Origin: Sipunculus nudus
Taxonomy: Eukaryota; Annelida; Sipuncula; Golfingiida; Sipunculidae
NCBI GenBank assembly: GCA_026874595.1
Contig: CM049313.1
Location: forward strand, 30,192,008 to 30,256,007
Length of the DNA: 64,000 bases
Reading direction: 5' to 3'
The first letter of the stretch is position 1; each line of letters opens with the position of its first letter. Below, piece by piece: positions 49,338 through 61,500 of this stretch. Under the pieces are notes generated by a model. The model ran no database searches. It was not told where the DNA came from and saw only the letters and a list, made by a program, of their open reading frames with translations. The position numbers and the translations under genes are program-made.

Positions 49338-50473
49338 ATGTATTTACTTTTGGCTTTTCAATTAACTGCGTAAAAGTGCGAACCGGAAATAGTCCGTACC
49401 TTTAGCTCTTGGGCAATAGGTCCGGAGCTCTGGACACTCCGATTATTTTATGAAGATTTGCCAGAAAAGTTTGTAATATGCTACTATTTAGCATCTAAAT
49501 TTTTTCAACTTTTCCCCACGGACCCCCTCAGCAATACTTAGTGCCTGCGGCGCTTGCTCGAAGATCAAGATTGCCTGTCCAGTATGAAATAGCTTCCGAT
49601 GGGCCTGTTGCGTGGCTTTTTTTTTTTTTTTTTGGCAAAGACTGATTCAGAGTTGATTTTAATCAGACTGAATCATGCCTAGAATAATAAAAATGTCACC
49701 TCTGTTTCGGCCGTTCGCTGTTCCATTGAGGCTCTCTGTAAAAAAACTTCTGTTCCACCCCAGGCCCCCTGGTTTCAGTTTCCCACCTGACCAAATGTGG
49801 GAGCAGTGATGTGCAGCCCACAGTGAACTCCGCCACCTAGGCAGCCGGTCACACGGTCTAAAACCGGGCCAAAGTCCAATCACGATGCACTCAGGTCTGT
49901 CTGTCACAGCTGTTCGGCTTCATTCATATCACCAGACTAGGTCAATCGACCATGTTGTAACGTTCGTAAAGGAATGAATATACAAACAAGCTGGGTCAAC
50001 TAGACAACTAGCAATACCAAACCAGGGATTAACATCTACCACTGCCCGATCGGTTCGACATTTTACTGTTTTTCGAAACTGACCCATTAATTTTACCAGA
50101 ACTGACAGGAACTGACTTTAAAATATATTAAATTACATTTAAATTACACTACTTTTATATTTTATATTCTCAGACAATGTGAAACATTGTAATACAGTTG
50201 CAACAAAACAAACACTATAAAATACAATTTTTCCTTTTAACAGTTATGTTTTTTTGTAATAATCCAAATATTTGTTCAGTTTTTAAAAAAGTTTCAAGTT
50301 TTATGTAAAGCATGCAATTTCATGTAATTACATTGGGACAAATATTGTTTCCTCGGTAAAATTATTATATTTTCAACTTCATTTTCAAAACAATTTAGGC
50401 AATGCTTTTACATTGGGTGCGACACCAATATTAAAATCGAACAGAACGCCTGGCGCCAAAAACTGGTGATTAA
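49338..50473. other. Less AT-rich stretch with possible short first exon
   Basis: 49660-49960 is clearly richer in G and C than its surroundings and contains CpG and CCAAT (49876-49880). A 44-codon frame (49675-49809, plus) starts MPRIIKMSPLFRPF and is rich in Pro, Phe and Arg, but matches nothing I know. It could be a promoter or first exon of a gene outside the recognisable area. From ~50100 the sequence is AT-rich again. Confidence 0.25.
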
Positions 50474-53020
50474 CTAGACATTTCTTGGCACCGCAGGTGC
50501 CAGAGTATCCCCAGACATAGTAGCCCCCCCCCCCCCCTTTAAGAACAGACCCCCAATTTTGGCAGCATATACTGACACTTGGCATATTTATTGTTTCTTC
50601 CATCTAACAATCCACAATCTTGTTGAAGATGTTGGTCCTGTGACCTTGATCTTTTTAAAGATGTGTCCTGTGACCTTGACCTTTGACCTCATGACCCCAA
50701 AATCAATTTGGGTCTTGCTTTTCCAATGGGACATATGCAAGTCAAGTTTGAAATCTATACATCAATAAAAGCAGGAATTATCATCCAGAAACTATTTTTT
50801 TTTACAGGTGGCTCCTGTGACCTTCACCTTTGACCTTGTGACCTCACAATTGATAGTATTCTTCCTCTCTTGGCAGGAGAACTATATGTGCAAGATGAAA
50901 GATCTGAGATGAAATGTTTGGCTGAAAATACATCCACATCTTTTTAACGATGTGTCCTGTGACCTTGACCTTTGACCTCATGACCCCAAAATCAATTTGG
51001 GTCTTGCTTTTCCAATGGGACATATACAAGTCAAGTTTGAAATCCATACATCAATAAAAGCAGGAATTATCATCCAGAAACTAATTTTTGGACAGATGGC
51101 TCCAGTGACCTTCACCTTTGACCTTGTGACCTCAAAATTGATCGGGGTCTTCCACTCTTGGCAGGTGAACTATATGTGCAAAATGAAAGATCTCAGATGA
51201 ATTTTTGGCTGAAATTGCATCAACAACCTTTTTAAAGATGTATCCTGTGACCTTGACCTTTGACCCCATGACCCCAAAATCAATTTTGGTCTTGCTTTTC
51301 CAATGGGACATATGCAAGTCAAGTTTGAAAACCACACATCAATAAAAGCAGGAATTATCATCAAGAAAATAATTTTTGGACAGATGGCTCCTGTGACCTT
51401 CACCTTTGACCTTGTGACCTCAAAATTGATAGGGTTCTTCCTCTCTTGGCAGGTGAACTATATGTGCAAGATGAAAGATCTGAGATGAAATGTTTGGCTG
51501 AAAATGCATCCACATCTTTTTAAAGATGTGTCCTGTGACCTTGACCTTTGACCTCATGCCCCCAAAATCAATTTTGGTCTTGCTTTTCCAATGGGACATA
51601 TACAAGTCAAGTTTGAAATCCATACATCAATAAAAGCAGGAATTATCATCCAGAAACTAATTTTTGGACAGATGGCTCCTGTGACCTTCACCTTTGACCT
51701 TGTGACCTCAAAATTGATAGGGGTCTTCCACTCTTGGCAGGTGAATGGTATGTGCAAGATGAAAGATCTCAGATGATTTTTTTGGCTGAAATTGCATCCA
51801 CAACCTTTTTAAAGATGTGTCCTGTGACCTTGACCTTTGACCTCATGACCCCAAAATCAATTCAGGTCTTGCTTTTCCAATGGGTCAAATACAAGTCAAG
51901 TTTGAAATCCATACATCAATAAAAGCAGGATTATCATCCAGAAACTAATTTTTGGACAGATGGCTCCTGTGACCTTCACCTTTGACCTTGTGACCTCACA
52001 ATTGATAGGGGTCTTCCACTCTTGGCAGGTGAACTATATGTGCAAGATGAAAGATCTCGGATGATTTTTTTGGCTGAAATTGCATCCACAACCTTTTTAA
52101 AGAGGTTTCCTGTGACCTTGACCTTTGACCTCATGACCCCAACATCAATTCAGGTCTTGCTTTTCCAATGGGTCAAATACAAGTCAAGTTTGAAATCCAT
52201 ACATCAATAAAAGAAGGAATTATCATCCAGAAACTAATTTTTGGACAGATAGCTCCTGTGGCCTTGACCTTTGACATTGTGACCCCAAAATTTCTATGGA
52301 TCATCCAATATTGGCAAGTGAGCTATATATTCAAGATGGAAGACCTGGGATGAAAGTTTGGCTTAAAATGCATCCACAGTATATTTTAAAATGCCAGTCC
52401 AGTGACCTTGACCTTTGACCTCATGACCCTCGAACCTATAGGGTTCTTACTTTAGTGGTGGGCCATACATAAGTCATGTTTGAAATCTATATGGCTATCA
52501 ACACTGGAGATATCATAAGAGGAGTGTGATTTTCACCATATATGGCAATATTCAAGGTCAAGGCCACTAACATAGGAAAGGTCATGACCCCAATTTAAAT
52601 AACCATCATCCCATAACCCATAGCTATGTATATGCATAATATAAAAGAAATCTGTCCATTAGTTTTTGACTTATAATGCTCACAGTACTGTAAGGTGGCA
52701 ATTTTGGGAGTATTAAACGGCATGAAAACAAGTAAAGAATAATAGGTGGCGCCACCAGTTTCTGGAACATGACAACCCTATCCATGATCTTCCATCAACT
52801 TGATTTTAGGATAAACCTATGCAAGATTTCTTGAGATATTAAAGAATTTGTGTGATTTTCCCCAAAATTGGACCTATTCAAGGTCAAGGACACTCTCCTA
52901 GTAAAGGTCATGACCTCATTTTATATAGGCGTCGTCCTCTCACCCATATCTATACATATACCAAGTTTGGTAAAGTTCCGTGAAATATTTTTTGGGTTAT
53001 CGCGCCAACAAGATTTATAT

Positions 53021-53051
<31 letters not shown>

Positions 53052-53098
53052 GACCGGTATGAAAACATAGTATCCCCCGACTTTGTCTGGGGATACAA
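50474..53098 (-). mobile_element. C-family element (C3)
   Basis: Same ends as C2: CTAGACATTTCTT + GGCACC-GCA-GGTGCC on the left, GTATCCCC..TGTCTGGGGATACAA at 53070-53098 on the right, and the longest GCG tract at 53021-53051. The core has about seven ~288-bp units (50689 to 52417), then a non-repeated part shared with C1 and C2 (cattttaaata..ggcgtcgtcc, ggtggcgccaccagtttctgg at 52746). It is flanked by A on the left and T on the right. No coding content. Confidence 0.88.
53021..53051 (+). repeat. (GCG)n microsatellite of C3
   Basis: About ten GCG units. Orthologous tracts in B1, C1 and C2 are 19-26 bp and interrupted, so this one has expanded or is youngest. Confidence 0.95.
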
Positions 53099-53550
53099 TA
53101 ATTAATTACAGTCGATTCATTCATTGCATGGAAAGTATTTTTGACATTTTGAACTCTGGGGAAAAAATCTCTTCAAATAGAAATCCATCAACACCCTGTC
53201 GGATATCCCATTATTTGGATAAAAACACCCCTCTGTGTAAGTGGGTGACCCCAGCTGTAGTGACAGCCAATCAGAACAACTCCCGGCCCGAGCACCCAAA
53301 ACTAGGCTAAAGATAATTCGCCTCGACCACTTTGACCTCAAACGGATGTCGAACCTGTATAGTAACGTTAGTAGCCTGCTGCTACAGTTTGAAATCTTTA
53401 CAGTCCCTCGAGGACTGGCAGTATCATCAACTTGCGTGGACAATACATTATCTCTTCTCAGTACCTATTTTAACTCCTACTTTTCCCTATAGATGTCTCT
53501 ACACTCATATCAACTATTCTAACATAAACAACTACTTAACATCAGAAGTC
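53099..53550. other. Unassigned, moderately GC stretch
   Basis: Overlapping open frames of 74-108 codons on both strands exist at 53083-53556, but none has a recognisable motif, and frames open on both strands argue for chance. Confidence 0.35.
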
Positions 53551-53625
53551 GCCTGAATCGGGAATCGAACCTACGATCTCTAGACTAGGAGCCCCTACAC
53601 GCTAATAAGTGAGCCGTGAAGACGA
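53551..53625 (-). tRNA. tRNA-like sequence (tRNA pseudogene or SINE head)
   Basis: On the minus strand the B box GGTTCGATTCC (53561-53571) lies in a potential T arm. Upstream are a possible anticodon arm (ctcctagtctagagatcg) and a D-arm/A-box-like region (53595-53615). The acceptor stem does not close convincingly, and no T-run terminator follows. It is more likely a decayed tRNA or tRNA-derived SINE head than an active gene. The isoacceptor is not assigned. Confidence 0.4.
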
Positions 53626-53639
53626 GATACCAGCATTGG

Positions 53640-54495
53640 CGATTTTTGTTCATTTATATCTGTGATTGAAGCGCCATCTATCGCGAAAACGGGGAACCAT
53701 TTACTATTTGAACAGGAGAGCCCTCACACCCAGTCTAGGCGGGGCACCCAGGTTCCCCGGACCCCTCCTCCTCTAATATAATAAACTTTAGTTATGAGCA
53801 AAATTAAATACGGGAGTTCTCAGGAAAATTATATGTATCGGCCTTTGTCAGGAAACTATTTATTATGCGACACCCGTTGTGCATAAGGTCCGTACCGGCG
53901 GTAGGCTGCAGCCCGGTTAATAGTTCTGCCAACTGGTCTAACCCTGCAAACATGAAGCTGCAGGTAGGTGGGGTGTTTATCAGTGATTATAGGGGATGTC
54001 CTGCCTGCAGAATATGTCCAAAAGTAGAGGGGCGTGGCAGCATTACGGTGAATATGTATAGCATGAGATGTAGCATGACGAGTGCTCCTGAACTCGGCTT
54101 TTTCCAGCTTGGATTAGCGTTTTTCTGTTATGTTTCCCAAACCCCTACAAAGGTCCATCTAATAAAATTTACTTGTCTTTAATACGATATATAGAGATCT
54201 TGTATCCCATAGACGGATCCAGAGGGGGGTATATTGGGCACGTGCCCCCCTCCCCCCCCCCCTCCCCCCCCCCTTTAAGCTTTCAAATATGTAACCGTAG
54301 ATCTTCAGTGTCACAGGGTAGGTCATTTAAACAGCTAGTTTGTCCATCAGATTAAATATATGTTAGGAATTTGAACTTTAATTTGCTACTCTCTAACTTC
54401 TAAACCAGTATATAACTTGAATCATTTGTATTTGTAGGTAATCCTGTTGTATCTTTTTGATATACACCTATAGGATTTGCAAGAAAATGACCCTT
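53640..54495. other. Unassigned sequence with C-rich tract
   Basis: No gene is recognised. 54205-54275 (ggatccagaggggg ... C runs) resembles the G/C-run termini at 10800-10900 and 12470-12515 and may be a relic of the same repeat. Confidence 0.4.
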
Positions 54496-54499
54496 TCAC

Positions 54500-57315
54500 G
54501 AGCACTTTTCAAGTCGTCATGTGGTTATTTACGAGTCGCTAAATGATTTTGCGAGTGTCAAGTGTTCATTTGCGAGTCGCTTAATGATTTTGCAAGTGGT
54601 CAAGTGGTCATTTGCGAGTCGCTAAATGATTTAAGCGAGTCGTCATGTGGTTATTTATGAGTCGCTAAATGATTTTGCGAGTCGTCAAGTTGTCATTTGC
54701 GAGTCGCTTAATGATTTTAGCGGGTCGTCAAATGTTTCTTTATGAGTTGCATAATGATTTTGCGAGTTGTCAAGGGGTCATTTGCGAGTCGCTAAATGAT
54801 TTAGCAAGTGGTCATTTGCGAGTCGCTAAATGATTTTCTGGCAAGTGGTCATGTGGTAATTTATGAGTCACTAAATGATTTAACAAGTCGTCAAGTGTTC
54901 ATTTGTGAGTTGCTAAATGATTATGCAAGTGGTCAAGTGGACATTTACGAGTCCCTAAATGATATTCTAAAGTCGTCATGTGGTTATTAATGAGTCGCTA
55001 AATGACTTTGCGAGTCGTCAAGTATTCATTTACGAGTCGCTTAATGAATTTGCAATTTGTCAAGTGGTCATTTTCGAGTCGCTAAATGATTTTAGCGAGT
55101 CGTCATGTGGTTATTTATGAGTCGCTAAATGATTTTGCGAGTCGTCAAGTTGTCATTTGCGAGTCGCTAAATGATTTCAGCGGGTCGTCAAGTGTTTCTT
55201 TATGAGTTGCATAATGATTTTGCGAGTTGTCAAGGGGTCATTTGCGAGTCGCTAAATGATTTTGCAAGTGGTCATTTGCGAGTCGCTAAATGATTTTCTG
55301 GCAAGTGGTCATGTGGTAATTTATGAGTCACTAAATGATTTTGCAAGTCGTCAAGTGTTCATTTGCGAGTTGCTAAATGATTATGCAAGTGGTCAAGTGT
55401 CATTTACTAGTCCCTAAATGATTTTCTAAAGAGTCGTCATGTGGTTATTAATGAGTCGCTAAATGATTTTGCGAGTCGTCAAGTATTCATTTACGAGTCG
55501 CATAATGATTTTGCAAGTGGTCAAGTGGTCATTTGCGAGTCACTAAATGAGTTTAGCGAGTCGTCATGTGGTTATTTACGAGTCGCTAGATGATTTTGCG
55601 AGTCATCAATGTGTCATTTGCGAGTCGCTAAATGATTTTAGTGGGTCGTCATGTGTTTATTTATGAGTTGCTAAATGATTTTGCGAGTTGTCAAGGGGTC
55701 ATTTGCGAGTCGCTAAATGATTTTGCAAGTGGTCAAGTGGTCATTTGCGAGTCGCTAAATGATTTTCTGGCGAGTGGTCATGTGGTTATTTATGAGTCGC
55801 TAAAGGATTTAGCAAGTCGTCAAGTGTTCATTTGCGAGTCGCTTAATGATTTAAGCGGGTCGTCAAGTGTTACTTTATTAGTTGCATAATGATTTTGCGA
55901 GTTGTCAAGGGGTCATTTGCGAGTCGCTAAATGATTTTGCAAGTGGTCATTTGCGAGTCGCTAAATGATTTTCTGGCAAGTGGTCATGTGGTAATTTATG
56001 AGTCACTAAATGATTTTGCAAGTCGTCAAGTGTTCATTTGCGAGTTGCTTAATGATTATGCAAGTGGTCAAGTGGTCATTTGCGAGTCCCTAAATGATTT
56101 TCTAAAGAGTCGTCATGTGGTTCTTAATGAGTCGCTAAATGATTTTGCGAGCCGTCAAGTATTCATTTACGAGTCGCATAATGATTTTGCAAGTGGTCAA
56201 GTGGTCATTTGCGAGTCACAATATGATTTTAGCGAGTCGTCATGTGTTTATTTACGAGTCGCTAGATGATTTTGCGAGTCATCAATGTGTCATTTGCGAG
56301 TCGCTAAATGATTTTAGCGGGTCGTAATGTGTTTATTTATGAGTTGCTAAATGATTTTGCGAGTTATCAAGGGGTCATTTGCGAGTCGCTAAATGATTAT
56401 GCAAGTGATTTTTTACGAGCCCCTAAATGATTTTCTAAAGAGTCGTCATGTGGTTATTAATGAGTCGCTAAATGATTTTGCGAGTCGTCAAGTATTCATT
56501 TACGAGTAGCTTAATGAATTTGCAAGTGGTCAAGTGGTCATTTGCGAGTCGCTAAATGATTTTCTGGCAAGTGGTCATGTGGTTATTTATGAGTCACTAA
56601 ATGATTTTGCAAGTCATCAAGTGTTCATTTGCGAGTCGCTAAATGATTATGCAAGTGGTCAAGTGGTCATTTACGAGTCCCTAAATGATTTTCTAAAGAG
56701 TCGTCTTGTGGTTATTAATGAGTCGCTAAATGATTTTGCTAGTCGTCAAGTATTCATTTACGAGTCGCTTAATGATTTTGCAAGTGGTCAAGTGGTCATT
56801 TGCGAGTCACTAAATGATTTTAGCGATACGTCATGTGGTTATTTACGAGTCGCTAGATGATTTTGCGAATCGTCAAGTGTTCCTTTGCAAGTCGCTAAAT
56901 GATTTTGCAAGTGGTCATTTGCGAGTTGCTAAATGGTTTAAGCGAGTCGTCAAATGAATATTTACGAGTCGCTAAATGATTTTGGCGAGTCGTCATTTGG
57001 TTATTTATGAGTCGCTAAATGATTTTGCGAGTCGTCAAATGGTCATTTGCGAGTCGCTAAATGATTTTGCAAGTGGTCAAGTGGTCACTTGCGAGTCGCT
57101 AAATGATTTTCTGGTGAGTGGTCATTTGGTTATTTATGAATCGCTGAATGGTTTTGCGAGTCGTCAAGTGGTCATTTCCGAGTCGCTAAATGATTTTGCG
57201 TGTCGTTAAGTGAATATTTGCGAGTCGTTAAAGTATTTTAGCGAGTCGTCATGTGGTTATCTACGAGTCGCTAAATGGTTTTGCGAGTCATGAAGTGGTC
57301 ATTTGCAAGTTGCTA
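54500..57315 (+). repeat. 42-bp minisatellite (about 65 units) with ~461-bp higher-order period
   Basis: The unit is built from two ~21-bp halves, catttgcgagtcgctaaatg and attttgcgagtcgtcaagtggt, both containing gcgagtcg. Diagnostic variants (gggtcgtc..gagttgc..gcgagttgtcaagggg) recur at ~54720, 55182, 55642, 55857 and 56318. Spacings are mostly 460-462 bp, i.e. 11 units. Because 42 is divisible by 3 the array is open in-frame for long stretches (up to 112 codons, 14-residue period). This is a by-product; I see no start context, conserved frame or stop placement suggesting a protein. Confidence 0.93.
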
Positions 57316-57337
57316 TGACATCTCTGTAAATAGTTTT

Positions 57338-58508
57338 TTAGCGAACCTGTGAGCTTATACGATGGTGTGGCGTCGTCCGTCGTCTGTACGTTAACCCATA
57401 CTATCTTGTAAACGGCAAGAGTTAGCATCACGAAATTTCATGCATAAAAAAAAATAGTCATCTAAAAATTCTATCGGATTTTGCTTATTTTTTTGGCTAA
57501 CTGCATTTTTTTAGATTTTATAGGGAAAAAGCTAAAAAAAAAGCTTTTAATCTCAGAAAAGGCTGGAGCTATCATCACCAAATTTTATGCCAATATTGGT
57601 CACATGAGTCATATCTGAAATTGAGGTATTGGTGGCGCCACCTGCATCGGCCTTTTTTGTACGGGGTGATCAGTGCCCGTATCATACTGACGGCTACTAA
57701 ACATTTCTTCTCTGAAACCATATGGCCAAATTGTTTTATATGGCACAGAAATGATCCTAGGGTAGTGCTTTCTGAAGTTTGTCCAAATGGTCTCAGTTCA
57801 GTGACTTTTGGCTGAGTTATGGGAAGCTGAATTTAGTCATATGTCATAACATCCCATTTTAGCTCAGTGGCTACAAAGATCTTCTTCTCAAAAACCACTT
57901 GGCCAAATTCTTAAATCTCACACATTATTATCCTGAGATGTTGATAATTCAAGTTTGTTCAAATGGTTTTTGTTCAGCGATTTTTGGCTGAGTTATTTTC
58001 CCATATGAGTTATAAACCTGTAAAACGTGTTTTTACTGATGCCACTGAGGCCAATTTGTTTAATATTTTACAAGAATAATCCTCGAATAATTCTTATAAT
58101 AATTGTCTTTATGGTTCCAAAGAATGAATTTTGGCTGAATTATAAAGATTGAATTGAGTCATTTTTCCATATATGTTAGCTGTGTGAAGCACATACATAC
58201 AGCCTAGCACCTGTTTATCAGCATCCGTTACATCATGCCACTAGACATTTAGATTTCAGGTTATCTATGGTTAATATTGAAAAGAATGTTTTTAAAAGCT
58301 TTTTAAAAATGTAGATTTATGACTTTAGATATTCCTCATGCGAGGCAATCTTTACAATCAGAGGTATACAGCTCTCTGCTTGTGGGTATAAAAAGACGGC
58401 TGTACATGGATTATAAATAATTGGTATCCATACTCAGTTAAAGAATTTGCCATCAGTTAGATGCATCTGTATTATAATTTTGCATTCAATATGCATCTGT
58501 AGTAATTT
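57338..58508 (+). mobile_element. D-family element, 5' part (D1)
   Basis: The end TTAGCGAACCTGTGAGC is followed by a GTCC/GTCG-rich stretch and cgtctgtacgttaaccc. One ggtggcgccacctgcat unit lies at 57629. Several ~190-bp units follow (ggccaaattgtt, tttggctgagtta). It is interrupted or joined at 58509 by a second D end. Confidence 0.75.
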
Positions 58509-61500
58509 TTAGCGAACCTGTGATCTAATGCGATGGTGTGGCGGCGTCCGTCGTCTGTACGTTAACCCATACTATTTCGAAAACGACTAGAGCTAGCATC
58601 ATGAAATTTAATGCAAAAATTAGCCATCTTAAAAACACTGCATTTTCTTAGATTTTATAGAGAAAAAGCTAAAAAAAAAAATTAAAAATCTTCTCCTCCG
58701 AAACGGTCAAGCCAAATTGTTCAATATTTCGCAGAAATAATCTTTTATACCATTTCTCTCAAGTTTGTTTGAATGGTTCAAGTTCGGTGAATTTTGGTCG
58801 AGTTACAGGAAGTTGAACTTAGTCATCTGTCCAAAAAAGCATACTAAAATGACAGTCTCAGAAACGCCCAGGGCTATTATCACAAAATTTTATACCAGTG
58901 TTGGTCACATGAGTCATATATGAAATTCAGGTATTGGTGGCGCCACCTGCATTGACCTTTATTTGTACGCTATTGCCCCATAATTTCTCAGGAATGGCCG
59001 GAGCTACCATCCCCAGATTTTATGCAATAATCGGTCACATATCAAATGTTGTGGGATTCAGCTTATTTTTATGCCCCCGCCACAAAGTGGCCGGGGCATA
59101 TAGTTTTACCCATGTCCGTCATTCCGTCATTCCGAAATCAAACAGATGTACGGACTTTTTTTCGCAATGCCTGCAGATATTGGCCTGATTTTTGGTGTGT
59201 GGGCAGATAATGACCAGTTACAGATCGAGTGCGCGTTTCGTTGCAGTTGACCTACTTTTGACCGTTTTACGCCTCCTAAACTTAGAAAATTTCATGAAAA
59301 ATAGAAATTTTCATGACAAAAACACATGTACGGACTTTTTTTCGCAATGCCTGCAGATATTAGCCTGATTTTTGGTGTGTAGGCAGAGAATGACCAGTTA
59401 CAGATCGAGGTAGCGTTTCGTGGCAGTTGACCTACTTTTGACCGTTTTACCGCTCCTAAACTTAGAAAATTTCATGAAAAATAGAATTTTTATGACAAAT
59501 ACACATGTACGGATTTTTATTCGCAATGCCTGCAGATATTGGCCTGATTTTTGGTGTGTAGGCAGATAATAACCAGTTACAGATCGAGGTAGCGTTTCGT
59601 GGCAGTTGACCTACTTTTGACCGTTTAACGGCTCCTGAACATAGAATATTTCATGAAAAATATAAACTTTCATGACAAATACACATGTACAGACTTTTTT
59701 CGCAATGCCTTTAGATATTGGCCTGATTTTTGGTGTGTGGGCAGATAATGACCAGTTACAGATCAAGTTCGCGTTTCTTCCCAGTTGACCTACTTTTGAC
59801 CGTTTTACGGCTCCTATTTTTGACCATATGACAGATCCTGAACATAGAAAATTTCATGAAAGACAGAAATTTTTATGTAAAATGCACATGTATGGACTTT
59901 TTTCACAATGCCTGCAGATAATGGCCTGATTTTTGGTGTGTTGTTTGATAATGACCCGTTACAAATCGAGTTTGCATTTTGCCCTTGTTGACCTAATTTG
60001 ACCATACGACACCTCCTGAACTTAAAAAAATTTACAAAATTTAACAAATGTTTCTAATTTGCCCCAGGCGGGGGCATTCGTGTCGTTCCGACACATCTAG
60101 TTTACTATCTGCATTTACTTAGATTTTATAGGGGAAAAGCTGAAAAACCTTTAAAAATCTTCTTCTTGTAAACGGTCCAGCCAAATTGTTCAATATTTTA
60201 CAGAAATGATCCCAGAAGCAAGCCCTCTCAAGTTTGTTAAAATGGTTTGCACTTCATGAATTTTTGTGGAGTTACACGAATTTGAACTTAGTCAAATGGC
60301 CAAGTAAGCATACTGACATAGTAATCTCAGAAATGAAAGAATATAGCATGACCAAGTATTGTGCAAATGTTGGTCACATGACTCATATTTGAAGTGGCAT
60401 ATTTTGTGGTGCCACCTACATTGACCTGTTTTTTATGGGCAAAAACCTCATAATTTTAGCCTCTTTCAGCTTAAAATGTTTATGATGAAACTGTCAAGTT
60501 GAATCGTTCAATTTTTCAAAACAATTATCCTAGGACATGGTTCTTTCAATCATATCAGAAAAGCTTTTGTTGGTCTTATGGCCTTATTATGTCTTATTCA
60601 AACTGAGAACTGCAAAACTGTTCTTCTACAAAATTATTGTTTCAATTATAACTTCTGTAACATTGCACAACAATTATTCTTAGGTGGCCTTTGTTAAAGT
60701 TAACTTGAATGATTTTGGCAGAATTATTGGACCTTTAACAAAGAAAGGACTGCATCTTTTATTATTCTAGATATTTTGATAAAAAGTTTATGAATATGTC
60801 AGCTTGAAAAAAAGCATTTTAGCAAAAGTCTTTCAGTATGTGTAAACAGATTTACCAACAGGCCAAGATTGTGTCTGTATCTTAAAATATGTTGAGAAAC
60901 TACCAACTGTTTCAGATTTGGCAACAGATCAAGGATTCATTCACTGCATCCAGATATAGGTCAAGAGTTCAATCAGTGCAGCCAAGCACAAGGCATGTGA
61001 TCACCTCATGGGTGACATGTGAACACCTCATGGGCACCATGTGATCACCTAATGGGTGTCATTCCCCTCTGGGCAGGGCCCCTGCATGAGCTTATTCAAT
61101 GGTGTGGCTACCATTTCAGATTTGACAACAGGCTAGAGGTCAGTCTCGATCTATTTATAGCTTTGGCAGACTGCCAACTGTATCAGATTAGGCAACAGGT
61201 CAAGAGTTCACTCAGTGCAGCCAGGTATGGGTCAGGAGTTCACTCGATGCAGTAGCTGTATTCTATTTATAGCTTTGGCAGACTGCCCACTGCATCAGAT
61301 TTGGCACCAAAGTTCAGCCTGGATCTATTTATAGCTTTGGCAGACTGCCAACTGTGTCAGATTATGCAACAGGTCAAGAATTCACTTAGTGCAGCCAGGT
61401 ACAGGTCAAAAGTTCACTCAGTCTAGCCAGGTGCAGGTCATGAGTTCACTCAGTGCAGTAGCCTGAGCCAGCAAATTTGTCACAGTTCACTCGGGGCAAC

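Noticed and set aside
39600-52353. Many 60-67-codon frames with near-identical proteins (e.g. MGHIQVKFEIHTSIKAG-like)
   Set aside because: They repeat with the ~289-bp core unit of the C elements and exist on both strands. They are shadows of the minisatellite, not a gene family.
53083-53556. Overlapping 74-108-codon frames on both strands
   Set aside because: Frames are open on both strands and no residues resemble a known family. Composition alone explains it.
54808-57209. Several open frames of 60-112 codons encoding a 14-residue periodic protein (ESLNDFASRQVVIC-like)
   Set aside because: The period of 42 bp keeps any frame open. Frames are broken at random points by indels, there is no consistent start, and nothing indicates translation.
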